DNA from: Clostridiales bacterium
GTDB taxonomy: Bacteria; Bacillota; Clostridia; Peptostreptococcales; Anaerovoracaceae
Assembly (NCBI GenBank): GCA_015243575.1
Contig: CP042469.1
Coordinates: 248,001-312,000 of the forward strand
Reading direction: 5' to 3'
Length of the DNA stretch: 64,000 nt
Shown here: positions 27,544 to 36,415 of the stretch, in pieces
How the letters are laid out: the number at the start of each line of letters is the position of its first letter
How positions within the stretch are numbered: the first letter of the stretch is position 1
Program-made: the position numbers and the translations under genes
The notes under the pieces: model-generated
What the model saw: only the letters and a program-made list of their open reading frames with translations
What the model was told of the DNA's origin: nothing
Databases searched by the model: none

Positions 27544-28530
27544 TTAAAGGAGCCAGCGCTGAACAACTAAAGACGTTATAGAAAGCACAAACCAGCAGCC
27601 CAATCCAAGAAGAATTGGTCTTGCGCCATTTTTTAATAATTTTGAGAGATTTGTATTCAAGCCTATGGAGGCCATTGCCATAACAATCATAAATTTACCT
27701 GTCCGGGGTAAGAGTGCGATCAGATCGGAGGGAACAGGCAGAAATGTTGAAGAAATTGAGGCGGCAGCGAACCCCAAAATAAACCAGGGAAAGATACGTG
27801 ATAGTCTGTATTCTGAAGCGTGTCCGCTGGGATCTTTTCTCATGGAGAATAAGGCCAATATCAGGGTTACCGGAATGATCATCAGGGTTCTGGTAAGCTT
27901 GACGATTACTGCAAGATCTCCTGATTGAACGCTGTAGGAATAACCTGCTGCAACAACAGAGGAGGTGTCATTAATCGCAGTACCGGCCCAGAGACCGAAA
28001 TGGTAATTAGTCATCTGCATCACATGGCCCAGTGTCGGAAACAGGAAAGCAGCAAAAACATTAAAAAGAAAGATGGTAGAAATGGCTTGGGCAATGTCCT
28101 CATCTTTTGCCTTGATGACAGGTGCAGCTGCTGCAATGGCTGATCCTCCGCAGATGGCAGTTCCAATCCCAATCAAAATGTTGATGTTCCGTTCGATTTT
28201 CAGCGCCTTACCGAGCAGGAAAGCCGAAAGGAAAGCAGCGGTAAGGGTAAAGATCATCAGAAGCAGTGTCTTTGCTCCAACCTCAATGACTTGATATAAG
28301 TTCATATCAAAGCCAAGCAGAATAATTGCAAATTGAAGAACACGCTTTGATGTAAAGGAAAGGCCTTTCTCCAAATAAGCAGGTCTTGTTATATAGGCCA
28401 ATATCATTCCCAAAAGTATGCCCAGTATCGGGCCGCCAATGATGGGGAAATGGCTTCCAATCAGCCAGGCCGGTACAGCTATGCATGCGGAAAGCAGAAC
28501 TCCGGGCATCTCATCTTTTTTCAATATCAT
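27544..28530 (-). CDS. YeiH/UPF0324 family putative exporter
   Basis: 328 residues with about nine to ten hydrophobic helices and the YeiH signatures: GGPILGILLGMILAY, LLGFDMNLYQVIEVG, GTAICGGSAIAAAAPVIKAKDED and WAGTAINDTSSVVAAGYSY. The family is annotated as a putative sulfate or small-anion exporter, with function mostly inferred. It is divergent from a CysB-like LysR gene 114 bp away, the same arrangement as yeiH/yeiE in enterobacteria. The start follows GGAGTGATGAG. The promoter and an inverted repeat lie in the shared intergenic region. Confidence 0.9.
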   Translation of the reverse strand: MILKKDEMPGVLLSACIAVPAWLIGSHFPIIGGPILGILLGMILAYITRPAYLEKGLSFTSKRVLQFAIILLGFDMNLYQVIEVGAKTLLLMIFTLTAAFLSAFLLGKALKIERNINILIGIGTAICGGSAIAAAAPVIKAKDEDIAQAISTIFLFNVFAAFLFPTLGHVMQMTNYHFGLWAGTAINDTSSVVAAGYSYSVQSGDLAVIVKLTRTLMIIPVTLILALFSMRKDPSGHASEYRLSRIFPWFILGFAAASISSTFLPVPSDLIALLPRTGKFMIVMAMASIGLNTNLSKLLKNGARPILLGLGCWFVLSITSLVVQRWLL

Positions 28531-28562
28531 GTCTCATCACTCCTACATACGAAGTATAACCC

Positions 28563-28620
28563 TTGACGATAAATAAGTAAAATCATATAATATTATTATA
28601 ATGATAACCAATTACTTATT
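28563..28620 (+). promoter_or_regulatory. LysR promoter with flanking inverted repeat
   Basis: TTGACG (28563-28568), a 17-bp spacer and TATAAT (28586-28591) drive the LysR gene. AATAAGTAA (28572-28580) in the spacer is repeated inverted as TTACTTATT (28612-28620). This arrangement would let the LysR tetramer loop over its own promoter and control the divergent YeiH gene. Confidence 0.65.
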
Positions 28621-28644
28621 GATAGAAGAATTGGAGTGTGTACA

Positions 28645-29520
28645 ATGACTTTCAGACATTTTCAAATCTTTGTCATGGTGTGTGATGAAAGTAATATGAC
28701 ATCGGCTGCGGCACGCCTTTATATTTCGCAGCCAGCTGTAAGCCAGGCAATTGCAGAATTGGAAGCTTACTATGAAGTTCGGATCTTTGAACGCCTATCC
28801 AGGAAATTGTACCTTACAGAAGCAGGAGAGATCCTTCTTGGATATGCTCGTCATATTCTGAGAATGAATCAGGATGCGGAAAGTGAAATGCGCTCCTTAA
28901 GCAGAAGCGGAACCATTCGCGTCGGGGCAAGCGTGACCATTGGAGCTTGCGTTCTGCCAGGCTTGATCTCGGCGTTTCAGAAACAGGCACCTGCTTATGC
29001 CGTTCATGTCATTGAAGACAATACTTCTAAAATTGAAGATCTAATCCGTATTGATCAACTTGATCTGGGACTTGTGGAAGGTGATATTACGGTGAAGGAA
29101 ATCATAAGCAAGACCTTTGATGAAGATGTGCTGGTGCTGGTATGCGGAAAGGATCACCCTTTTGCAAAGCGAAGCAGTATTGATGCTGCGGAACTGGATA
29201 AGGTGAACTTTATTCTGAGAGAACAGGGCAGCGGAACAAGAAAAACCTTTGAGACGGTGATGGAAGAGCATTCCTTGAGATGGTCTTCCACCTGGACCTG
29301 CAATAACGCAGATACCATAAAATCTGCAGTTTCCGAAGGCCTTGGAGTAACCGTGATCTCCGAAAATGCTGTCAGGAGAGAACTTGAAGCGGGCATCCTG
29401 CACAGATTGGATCTTAAGGGGGTTGAATTTAAACGGCACTTTAAGCTGGCTTACCATCGAAACAAATATCTGACGGAAGGCATGAAAAAATTTATAGATA
29501 TGGTTATGGTGAAATCATGA
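28645..29520 (+). CDS. LysR family regulator, CysB/YeiE-like
   Basis: 291 residues from ATG 28645, 8 bp after TTGGAG; a GTG at 28636 overlaps that site. Residues 2-60 are the LysR helix-turn-helix (NMTSAAARLYISQPAVSQAIAELEAYY). Residues about 90-290 form the substrate-binding fold with the RVGASVTIGACVLPGLI entrance and GSGTRKTFE anion-binding loop typical of CysB/CbbR/YeiE-like sensors. It is divergent from the YeiH exporter gene and shares its operator region, so it most likely activates that gene in response to an anion or sulfur compound. Confidence 0.92.
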   Translation: MTFRHFQIFVMVCDESNMTSAAARLYISQPAVSQAIAELEAYYEVRIFERLSRKLYLTEAGEILLGYARHILRMNQDAESEMRSLSRSGTIRVGASVTIGACVLPGLISAFQKQAPAYAVHVIEDNTSKIEDLIRIDQLDLGLVEGDITVKEIISKTFDEDVLVLVCGKDHPFAKRSSIDAAELDKVNFILREQGSGTRKTFETVMEEHSLRWSSTWTCNNADTIKSAVSEGLGVTVISENAVRRELEAGILHRLDLKGVEFKRHFKLAYHRNKYLTEGMKKFIDMVMVKS

Positions 29521-29528
29521 ATTGATTA

Positions 29529-30020
29529 TCATAAGGCGAACATGGTCCTGCATAGCCTGATTCCGCTTTCCGTTCTGAAAATCCCATTCAGAGCAGCACG
29601 GCAGGCTTCCTCAGGGGTCTGATCCTCATACAGATTCACAAGGAAATCTGCCTCCACAAGAATCTGATAATCTATGCTGTCAATATTGCTGTAGGTGTGG
29701 TGATGTCCAACCAGCCAGCAGACACGATCGATGACATTCTTTTCAAAGTCCAGCTTTTCCAGCATCGCTGCTGCAATGGCAGGCCCCTCCTTTTCTTGCA
29801 GCTTACCGCTGCAATTTCCATATTTCTCTTCGCAGAGCCGGATCCCGATATCGTGAACAAGGGCGGCGGCCTCCAGTGTAAATCGTTCCTGTTCTTCCAG
29901 CCCCTCCTGAATGCCGATGAGCTTGGCAAAACTGTGAACCTTTAGAAAGTGTTGGATTCGTTTTGGATCCCCCGAATCGTATTGAATCATTTCGGATATA
30001 AGGCTGTTAATCTGTTTCAT
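29529..30020 (-). CDS. HD-domain phosphohydrolase
   Basis: 163 residues on the minus strand, starting after GAAGGAAGGGATAATAA. Metal-binding motifs are H29 (FLKVHSFAK), the HD pair in LVHDIGIRLCEEKYG (about residue 55), HHHTYSN and D in LVEADFLVNLYED. This is the full HD set expected for a metal-dependent phosphohydrolase. Small HD proteins of this type hydrolyse nucleotide or other phosphates; the substrate is not evident. It converges on the LysR gene with only 8 bp between the stops and no obvious terminator, so the two transcripts may overlap. Confidence 0.88.
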   Translation of the reverse strand: MKQINSLISEMIQYDSGDPKRIQHFLKVHSFAKLIGIQEGLEEQERFTLEAAALVHDIGIRLCEEKYGNCSGKLQEKEGPAIAAAMLEKLDFEKNVIDRVCWLVGHHHTYSNIDSIDYQILVEADFLVNLYEDQTPEEACRAALNGIFRTESGIRLCRTMFAL

Positions 30021-30357
30021 TTATTATCCCTTCCTTCAACGGAATTCCTAGAAGTTTAACATAAGCAATAAGTTAATTGATGGTATTTTAGTTCATTCGG
30101 CAGGGGAAGTCAACCTCTATGTCGCTTGCCGAACATAAATTCCAGGCAACTTTCCGGACAATTTCCATACAATTTACTTATTACTGTGATAGAATTTACC
30201 AGAATAGACAACACAAGTGTAAGAATGCGGAACTCTCTTTTTCGTGCAGGATAAGAGAGGATGAGCATACTTACAATTGTTATACTTTGATTGTAGACAG
30301 GGATTGCGGGGCTGGCTTGCAAAGCATCGCCCGGCAGTCAGGATCAGGAGGATTGGA
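30021..30357. other. 337-bp intergenic region between HD and AraC/GyrI-like genes
   Basis: This divergent spacer holds no frame that looks coding. A 7-bp inverted repeat (TTCGGCA at 30096, TGCCGAA at 30127) is present. The strand-specific ribosome sites of both genes and a TATACT-like box near 30285 are also visible. Confidence 0.6.
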
Positions 30358-31218
30358 ATGGAATGGCTGAAACGCCTGAATAAGGCAGTGAACTACATGG
30401 AAGAAAATTTGACCGGCGAGATTGAACTGGATAAAGCGGCGCAAATTGCATGCTGCTCATCTTTTCACTTTCAGCGGATGTTCTCCTATATTGCGGAGAC
30501 CCCGCTATCCGAATACATTAGGCGCAGAAAAATGACTCGTGCGGCGTTTGATCTGCAGAGCGGAGAAGAAAAAGTAATCGATCTAGCATTGAAATACGGC
30601 TATGTTTCTCCAACTGCCTTTAATCGTGCCTTTCAAAGCGTCCATGGAGTTGCACCTTCCGCCGCAAGGAAACAAGGCGTCGTGCTCAAAGCATATCCTC
30701 CGATCTGCTTCCAGATATCAATCAAAGGAGATGAGGAAATGAAGTATCGAATTGTAAAAAAAGACGCTTTTAAAATTGTAGGGGTGAAGGAGCATTACGA
30801 AGTAAATATCGATGAAAACTTTGCCCAGGTACCGTTATTCTGGCAGAAGACTGCACGCAGTGGAGTGATCCCTGAACTGTGCAAGCTCATGAGAGGTGAT
30901 GAACCAGCAGGAATCCTGGGTGTCAGTACCTGTATGAACGGTAAGGATTTCGACTACTATATTGCAGTTGCCACGGATTTAGAACCCACTAATGGCCTCG
31001 AGTCATATCATGTTCCGGAATGCACCTGGGCGATATTTGAGTGCATTGGTGCCATGCCAGCCGCAATTCAGAATCTGCAGAAACGCATCATATCCGAGTG
31101 GCTCCCCACATCAGGTTACGAATATGCAGATGCCCCGGATATCGAAGCTTATGAAGATGGAGACCAAGCTGCAGAGGACTATCGCTGCGAAGTTTGGCTC
31201 CCCATTGTGAAAAAATAA
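30358..31218 (+). CDS. AraC family regulator with GyrI-like effector domain
   Basis: 286 residues from ATG 30358, 6 bp after AGGAGG; upstream in-frame codons lack a ribosome site. Residues 1-105 are an AraC double helix-turn-helix (IELDKAAQIACCSSFHFQRMFSY and VIDLALKYGYVSPTAFNRAF). Residues about 130-286 form a GyrI-like/SOUL-type effector domain, with FKIVGVKEHYEV and a C-terminal PDIEAYEDGD stretch next to CEVWLPIVKK. This arrangement (Rob/BmrR-like) senses bulky hydrophobic compounds. It stands alone next to a convergent MerR gene. The ligand and target are unknown; a detoxification response is likely. Confidence 0.92.
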   Translation: MEWLKRLNKAVNYMEENLTGEIELDKAAQIACCSSFHFQRMFSYIAETPLSEYIRRRKMTRAAFDLQSGEEKVIDLALKYGYVSPTAFNRAFQSVHGVAPSAARKQGVVLKAYPPICFQISIKGDEEMKYRIVKKDAFKIVGVKEHYEVNIDENFAQVPLFWQKTARSGVIPELCKLMRGDEPAGILGVSTCMNGKDFDYYIAVATDLEPTNGLESYHVPECTWAIFECIGAMPAAIQNLQKRIISEWLPTSGYEYADAPDIEAYEDGDQAAEDYRCEVWLPIVKK

Positions 31219-31221
31219 AAT

Positions 31222-31638
31222 CTATTGATCGTCATCCCGGCAGAGGAGACAGTGGTTCAAACTGCTGGAGGGATCTGCCTGGATGATTTTTTCATCATAA
31301 TATTGGAGCTTATGATTTACTGCTTTGAGCAGTTGTTGATATTTTTCTAATTCGGACTGAACAATTTCTTTCTGGTTCAGAATGATCTGCCTTCTCTCAG
31401 GAATGGTATCGTTCCCCTGCCTGCACAGTTCAACATAATTCTTTATGTAGGAAATGGACATCCCTGTCGTTCTCATACAGCAAACCAGCTGCAGCCATTC
31501 CAGGTCTGTCTCGCTGTAAATTCTGACTCCATTGCTGTCTCTGGTTACGTGGGGCAGCAATCCTTCTTTTTCATAATAGCGCAATGTATAGGGTGAAAGC
31601 TGAAACCGCTCTGAAACTTCCTTGATGGAATAACTCAT
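31222..31638 (-). CDS. MerR family regulator
   Basis: 138 residues on the minus strand. Residues 1-70 are the MerR winged helix (SIKEVSERFQLSPYTLRYYEKEGLLP), followed by a long dimerisation coiled coil (about 80-120). The C-terminus has only CLLC, without the metal-site cysteines of metal-sensing members. It is divergent from the Fe-S aldo/keto reductase and is the obvious regulator of the 19-bp-spacer promoter there. Clostridial proteins of this type are usually annotated as regulators of aldo/keto reductase genes, responding to aldehydes or redox stress; that role is inferred. Confidence 0.9.
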   Translation of the reverse strand: MSYSIKEVSERFQLSPYTLRYYEKEGLLPHVTRDSNGVRIYSETDLEWLQLVCCMRTTGMSISYIKNYVELCRQGNDTIPERRQIILNQKEIVQSELEKYQQLLKAVNHKLQYYDEKIIQADPSSSLNHCLLCRDDDQ

Positions 31639-31778
31639 CTTATCTCTCTTTCCGCTGAAAGCAGTATCTGCCTCCTGGTTGGTTGCTTTATTATAATTGA
31701 CCTTGCTCCAGCTTTTGTGTTAGTTCTCTGTCATTATACTGCCGGAGGGAACGGAAATCAACTGTCGTAAATTTTCTC

Positions 31779-31809
31779 TTGACTTAGAGTATACTCAAAG
31801 GAATATACT
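31779..31809 (+). promoter_or_regulatory. MerR-type promoter with 19-bp spacer
   Basis: TTGACT (31779-31784) and TATACT (31804-31809) are separated by 19 bp, longer than normal. A perfect 10-bp palindrome GAGTATACTC (31787-31796) sits inside the spacer. This is the classic MerR-activated geometry, in which the bound regulator twists DNA to align the boxes. The target is the aldo/keto reductase gene. Confidence 0.8.
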
Positions 31810-31900
31810 CCTGTTTGAGTGATGCATGATCCTCGGTCACATACAAATATTCATACTGGGGAGCTGCTAATATAGAAAAACAGGATTGGAGATGATACTT

Positions 31901-33016
31901 ATGAATTATGTGCCTCTGGGGAAAACCGGTCTGAATGTTTCAAGATTCGGGCTGGGCTGCATGAGATTTCCTAGTGATGAGAAGGAAGCGGTGCGTATGG
32001 TTCGATATGGCATTGATGCGGGGGTCAATTACCTTGATACTGCGTATGTTTATGGTGACAGCGAAGTCATTACAGGGAAGGCGCTCAAAGACGGTTATCG
32101 GAATAAGATCTTCCTGGCGACAAAGAATCCCACATGGAATATTTCAAAGCACTCGGATTTTGAGAAGTATCTTGATGAGCAGCTGAGACGGCTGGATACA
32201 GACTATATCGATGTATACCTACTTCATAATATGAATCACAACAACTGGGAAACGATTAAGCGTTATGATGGATTTACTTTTCTAGATAAGATGGTGGAAA
32301 AAGGAAAAATAGGGCACAGAGCATTTTCCATTCATAATACCCTTGCTGCATTTCACGAAATCATGGATGCCTATGACTGGGAAATGGCCCAGATTCAGCT
32401 CAATATCCTTGATGTGCAGCAGCAGGTGGGTTTGGAAGGGTTATATTACGCTGCTGAACGGGATGTTCCGGTAGTAGTTATGGAACCGCTTCGGGGAGGA
32501 TACTTTTTCACAAATATCCCTGAAGAAGTGAAACGCTTGGTTGCTGAATACCCTGAGAAGCGCTCTCTGGTGGAATGGTGCTTCCGCTGGCTGTATAATA
32601 TGCCGGAGGTTTCGGTTATTTTGAGTGGAACAAGTACTATGGAACAGCTGAAAGATAATTTGCGCATTTTTGAACAGGCAGAATCTGGAGTCATGTCACT
32701 TGCGGATGAGAAACTGATCCGCAGCATTCGTGAAGTATATGAAGCGAATCAAAGCATAGGATGCACGGGCTGCGGGTATTGCATCCCTTGTCCTAGAAAT
32801 ATCCCTATTCCGGAGATTTTTAAACTATACAACAGCTATCAATTGATGAAAACGCACCCCATTGATAAAATTGTATACCGGGATGCACTGCTGCCTGGGG
32901 GAAAGGGAGCAGACCAGTGCGTGCTCTGCGGTGCATGCACATCACACTGTCCGCAGGATCTGGCGATACCAAAATTGCTAAATCAGGTTCATGAGGAATT
33001 CGTAAAAAGCTCATAA
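31901..33016 (+). CDS. Aldo/keto reductase with C-terminal 4Fe-4S ferredoxin domain
   Basis: 371 residues from ATG 31901, 9 bp after GGAG; the earlier TTG (31886) lies before this site. Residues 1-275 form the AKR barrel: MNYVPLGKTGLNVSRFGLGCMRF, the catalytic Asp-Tyr pair in NYLDTAYVYGDSE, then K in ATKNP and H in LLHNM. The last 90 residues carry cysteine motifs CTGCGYCIPCP and CVLCGACTSHC for one or two 4Fe-4S clusters. This subfamily is common in clostridia and reduces aldehydes or acts in electron transfer. The promoter is MerR-type, so expression is probably induced by an electrophile or oxidant. Confidence 0.92.
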   Translation: MNYVPLGKTGLNVSRFGLGCMRFPSDEKEAVRMVRYGIDAGVNYLDTAYVYGDSEVITGKALKDGYRNKIFLATKNPTWNISKHSDFEKYLDEQLRRLDTDYIDVYLLHNMNHNNWETIKRYDGFTFLDKMVEKGKIGHRAFSIHNTLAAFHEIMDAYDWEMAQIQLNILDVQQQVGLEGLYYAAERDVPVVVMEPLRGGYFFTNIPEEVKRLVAEYPEKRSLVEWCFRWLYNMPEVSVILSGTSTMEQLKDNLRIFEQAESGVMSLADEKLIRSIREVYEANQSIGCTGCGYCIPCPRNIPIPEIFKLYNSYQLMKTHPIDKIVYRDALLPGGKGADQCVLCGACTSHCPQDLAIPKLLNQVHEEFVKSS

Positions 33017-33070
33017 GAGAATCGTCTTTTTAGAATTCGCTATTTGCTGGACTTTCGCTAATCAACAGTG

Positions 33071-33110
33071 GGCAGATCTGTTTTCATTACAGATCTGCCT
33101 GTAATTTTTT
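33071..33110 (+). terminator. Terminator of the aldo/keto reductase gene
   Basis: A perfect 11-bp stem (33071-33081 with 33089-33099) is followed by TGTAATTTTTT. Confidence 0.85.
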
Positions 33111-33111
33111 C

Positions 33112-33141
33112 TTGACAAAGTGTGAGGTGACAGAATAATAT
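33112..33141 (+). promoter_or_regulatory. Promoter of the QueG-like gene
   Basis: TTGACA (33112-33117), an 18-bp spacer and TAATAT (33136-33141) lie just after the preceding terminator and 57 bp before the start codon. Confidence 0.65.
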
Positions 33142-33197
33142 ATGCATATACATATAAAACGAATAATGTGGCTGTGCATTAAAAGAAAGGGTATCTC

Positions 33198-34268
33198 ATG
33201 AATGTTGATATGAAAAGCGAAGGCGTTTCGAACACTGGAATTGAAGCGCATATACAAAAGAAAGCCTACGAACTTGGTTTTGAAAAATGCGGGATTGTGC
33301 CCCTTGATCAACTGGCCGGATATGGGGAAATGATGGGAGAACGGGTGAAAAATCTACCGGAATCAGCAGCGTTCTATAGAAGGCAGCAGCGTCTTGCAGA
33401 CCCATCAACAGAATTCCCATGGGCAAAGTCTGTGATTGTGGCGGCGGTTCCCTACGGAAATTACCATGTTCCTGATGAAGTGAAAGGCCGGATTGGGAAA
33501 TCTTATCTTTTCGATATTCGCATTGATGAAAATGCGAGGGAATTCCAAAATAATCGTAAGATGGAGGCCTTTCTGGAAGAACTGGGAATTCGGGCAGAAA
33601 CCAACCGAAAGTTCGGCGTTGTGGGTTTGCGCTGGGCTGCACAAATTGCAGGTCTTGGGGTAATTCGGAGAAATAATTTTTTATATACCGAATCCGGCTC
33701 ATGGGTGCATCTTGAAGGCTGGCTGATTGATATAAAAGCTGAGAAAAAGGAGCGCACTGAAGTCCGCAAGTGTCCGGAGGGCTGCAAAAAGTGCATCGAG
33801 GCTTGCCCGACAGGTTCGTTATCCCAGCCTTACACCATGTCGCCCACTGCCTGTATCTCTTTTCTTACTACCTTTGGCGGCCGGGATATCCCAAGCCTGT
33901 TTCAAGCGAGCAAAGACTTTGGCAGTTGTATCTATGGATGTGATCTCTGCCAAGATGTTTGTCCCATGAATCGAGGAACCTGGAACGAAAAAGATGAATT
34001 TCCTGGAATGGATGACCTTGCTTTTTCTCTTCTTCCAGAAAATATCATTCTAATGGAGGAAGCGTTTTATCAAACAAAAGTACAGCCTAAATTTTTCTAC
34101 CTTCAGCCGGATGAACTTTGGAAATGGAAGGTTGACACACTTTGCTACATGAGGAATAATTATCGTGAGGAATATCGTCCCCTCGTCACAGCAGCCTGCA
34201 CCGATGTACATGAAAAGGTCAGGGAGATGGCGGCTTTGATTTGTGAGGAACTGCTATTGGTGCGTTAG
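33198..34268 (+). CDS. Epoxyqueuosine reductase-like (QueG/DUF1730) iron-sulfur protein
   Basis: 356 residues, starting after AAAGAAAGGGTATCTC. The N-terminal half has the DUF1730-like fold (FEKCGIVPLDQL, WAKSVIVAAVPYG, NRKFGVVGLRWAAQIAGLGVIRRNNFLYTESG). The C-terminal half has CPEGCKKCIEACPTGSL and SCIYGCDLCQDVCP, which supply cysteines for two 4Fe-4S clusters as in QueG. QueG reduces epoxyqueuosine in tRNA with cobalamin. Here the HEAT-like C-terminal repeats are short, and no queuosine genes are nearby, so a related but different reductase remains possible. Confidence 0.82.
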   Translation: MNVDMKSEGVSNTGIEAHIQKKAYELGFEKCGIVPLDQLAGYGEMMGERVKNLPESAAFYRRQQRLADPSTEFPWAKSVIVAAVPYGNYHVPDEVKGRIGKSYLFDIRIDENAREFQNNRKMEAFLEELGIRAETNRKFGVVGLRWAAQIAGLGVIRRNNFLYTESGSWVHLEGWLIDIKAEKKERTEVRKCPEGCKKCIEACPTGSLSQPYTMSPTACISFLTTFGGRDIPSLFQASKDFGSCIYGCDLCQDVCPMNRGTWNEKDEFPGMDDLAFSLLPENIILMEEAFYQTKVQPKFFYLQPDELWKWKVDTLCYMRNNYREEYRPLVTAACTDVHEKVREMAALICEELLLVR

Positions 34269-34352
34269 TGAACTGGCGGTATCCATGAAAAACAAGAGCG
34301 CTTGGCGTTAAATAGGCTGAGGGGATTAAAAAGAAGTAGAAAGTGGGGAAGT

Positions 34353-34781
34353 ATGGGGAAAGAACCTGGATTAAGAGACTGTGCCTGCAGAAATCTGCGC
34401 ATGACTACAAGAGTGATTACTCAGTATTATGATGCGGCGTTGCGACCGGCGGGGTTAAGCGCGGCGCAATTTGCTTTGCTGGCTGCCGTTTCGGCGGTAG
34501 GAGGAAGAACCATTGGAGAACTGGCAGAAGCCCAGCTTATGGATCAGACAACAGCCACCCGAAGCATCGAATTGCTAAAGAAGAATGGTTACCTGGAAGC
34601 GCGCACAGGCGAAGTGGATTCCAGGAAGAGGCATATCTGGATCACAGGGCTGGGAACAGAAACGCTTCGTAAAGCAATCCCGTTTTGGGAGCAAGCGCAA
34701 CGGACAATAGAGCAGGGACTCGGAACAGAAAAGTATGAGGACTTTTTAACGACCCTTGCTGAACTTCAAAGGATTATATAA
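34353..34781 (+). CDS. MarR family transcriptional regulator
   Basis: 142 residues from ATG 34353, after GTGGGGAAGT; the upstream TTG at 34302 has no ribosome site. Helix 1 contains CRNLRMTTRVITQYYDAAL. The winged helix (about 45-90) includes TIGELAEAQLMDQTTATRSIELLKKNGYLE, followed by the wing VDSRKRHIWIT. It precedes a cupin gene by 24 bp on the same strand and probably shares its mRNA. The early cysteines (residues about 10-12, CACR) could make it redox-sensitive, but this is speculative. Confidence 0.9.
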   Translation: MGKEPGLRDCACRNLRMTTRVITQYYDAALRPAGLSAAQFALLAAVSAVGGRTIGELAEAQLMDQTTATRSIELLKKNGYLEARTGEVDSRKRHIWITGLGTETLRKAIPFWEQAQRTIEQGLGTEKYEDFLTTLAELQRII

Positions 34782-34805
34782 TAAATAGACCAGGAGGGAT
34801 TAAGA

Positions 34806-35156
34806 ATGATAAAACACAGCAACATTTTTCCCGAACCAATCTTGAGGCTTCCGGAAGCAGATATTCCATTGAAGGGAGTCGCTGCTTACATGTCGCAAAG
34901 CAGCAATCATCAAGTACTTTTTATGGAATTTGCTGAGGATGTGGAATTGCCGGAGCATTCTCACGCAGAGCAAGTTGGAATTGTCATTAAGGGAAAAATT
35001 GATATGACGATTGATGGGACAACGAAAACCTATCAAACCGGAGACGTTTACTTCATACCTGAGAATGTTCCGCATCATGGTTATATTTATGCGGGATATG
35101 CGGATGTGACTTTTTTTAATGAGAAGGATCGATATCTTCCCAAGTCCATCGTTTGA
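34806..35156 (+). CDS. Cupin domain protein
   Basis: A 116-residue single-domain cupin, starting after AGGAGGGATTAAGA. The two cupin motifs are visible: ELPEHSHAEQVGIVIKGKID (first two histidines and the glutamine/glutamate position) and DVYFIPENVPHHGYIYAG (third histidine). A small protein of this type can be a metal-binding enzyme, isomerase or sensor-like protein. It is in an operon with the MarR gene, so it may act on the compound to which MarR responds. No substrate can be given. Confidence 0.85.
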   Translation: MIKHSNIFPEPILRLPEADIPLKGVAAYMSQSSNHQVLFMEFAEDVELPEHSHAEQVGIVIKGKIDMTIDGTTKTYQTGDVYFIPENVPHHGYIYAGYADVTFFNEKDRYLPKSIV

Positions 35157-35181
35157 TTTTAAACATAACCTCTGTTATAAT
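35153..35181 (+). promoter_or_regulatory. Promoter of the GGDEF gene
   Basis: TTGATT (35153-35158), a 17-bp spacer and TATAAT (35176-35181). The -35 box overlaps the stop codon of the cupin gene. Confidence 0.6.
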
Positions 35182-35258
35182 TGTGTGAATAGAAAAGACC
35201 GAATGCATTTGCTGTCTGGCATTGATTTTATTTTGCTATGCATCGGTTTCGGAGGGTT

Positions 35259-36410
35259 ATGGAAAAATCAAAGAATGCTGAAATACAGAAGGAGTATAAT
35301 CAGATTCATAAAAGCTGGCTTGATCTACATTTTAAGACTTCTGCAGCATTGTTTCTGCTGTCTTTAGCGGTGGAAGCGATCCTTGGATTTATGATTTGCA
35401 ATTCCGACCTGTTGAATACCACGATACCTATTTTTATCTTGAAGTTTTTTATAGCACCTGCTTCTGCAAATCTACTGCTGATTTTAATCAGCTTCAATGT
35501 TATGAAGTCGAAACGATTGTCACAGGAGATTAAAATATATACTGTGTCTATCGTTTTTGTGATCATGTGCTTTGTCCTTTTTACGGTTCATATTGCATTC
35601 CCTTCGCTGTACTTTTTCTTTGCTATTCCAATCGTCATGACTACGGTTTACGCGGATTACAGACTGACATCAATTACTTCGGGGGTGTGCCTGGTTTCGG
35701 TGGCTGTATCACAATTGCTCATCAAGTGGGATGTCGATAAAGTAGATATTTTTGATAGTTTTAATCATCTCGGAGATTTTATCATATCAATTGTAATTCT
35801 ATTGGCCTTTTCTGCAGCTTGTATGGTTGTGATAAGGTTTGAGAGAGCAAAAAATGAAGCCAGCGTTCTCAAAGAGATGGATCGGAATCAATTGCGGCTG
35901 AAGCTCCAGATGGATGAGCTGACAGGGATTTTTAATCGAAAAGCTCTACATAATGCACTTCAGGATATGGAAGAGGATGAAACTGAAACTACATATATAT
36001 TCGTTATGATCGACTTGGATCATTTTAAAGCCCTAAATGACCATTATGGTCACCTTATGGGAGATCAATGCCTGATCGAATTCGGAACGATTTTAAACGA
36101 ATGCTGTGGAGACGCTATGCCTTGCCGGTATGGCGGAGATGAATTCAGTATATTATTTTCCAACTATAATATGGACAAGGTTATTGCAACTTGCAGAAGA
36201 ATTCAAAAGAATATGGAAGCTCTTCGTGTAGGTGACTATGGAGAGCTTCCGGTAACAGCAAGTTTTGGTATTGCAGAATATGTGAAAGAGATGGATATGG
36301 CCCAACTGATAATTTGTGCAGATCAGGCGCTTTATGAGGCCAAGGTCTCCAAGAATGCGATCAGCATATATCAGCGCGGGATGAGACAAATGGGAAAGAA
36401 ACAGGCATGA
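35259..36410 (+). CDS. Membrane diguanylate cyclase (GGDEF protein)
   Basis: 383 residues from ATG 35259, which has GGAGGG close upstream; ATG 35238 has no ribosome site. Five or six hydrophobic helices (about residues 25-190) form a membrane sensor without a recognised extracellular domain. A short coiled coil leads to a GGDEF domain (about 215-375). It has DELTGIFNRKAL, MIDLDHFKALND and an intact active site RYGGDEFSILF, so it should make c-di-GMP. No EAL or PilZ domain is attached. It converges on the ABC operon with 5 bp between stops. The window also has chemoreceptors, but no c-di-GMP riboswitch was found. Confidence 0.92.
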   Translation: MEKSKNAEIQKEYNQIHKSWLDLHFKTSAALFLLSLAVEAILGFMICNSDLLNTTIPIFILKFFIAPASANLLLILISFNVMKSKRLSQEIKIYTVSIVFVIMCFVLFTVHIAFPSLYFFFAIPIVMTTVYADYRLTSITSGVCLVSVAVSQLLIKWDVDKVDIFDSFNHLGDFIISIVILLAFSAACMVVIRFERAKNEASVLKEMDRNQLRLKLQMDELTGIFNRKALHNALQDMEEDETETTYIFVMIDLDHFKALNDHYGHLMGDQCLIEFGTILNECCGDAMPCRYGGDEFSILFSNYNMDKVIATCRRIQKNMEALRVGDYGELPVTASFGIAEYVKEMDMAQLIICADQALYEAKVSKNAISIYQRGMRQMGKKQA

Positions 36411-36415
36411 AAGGT

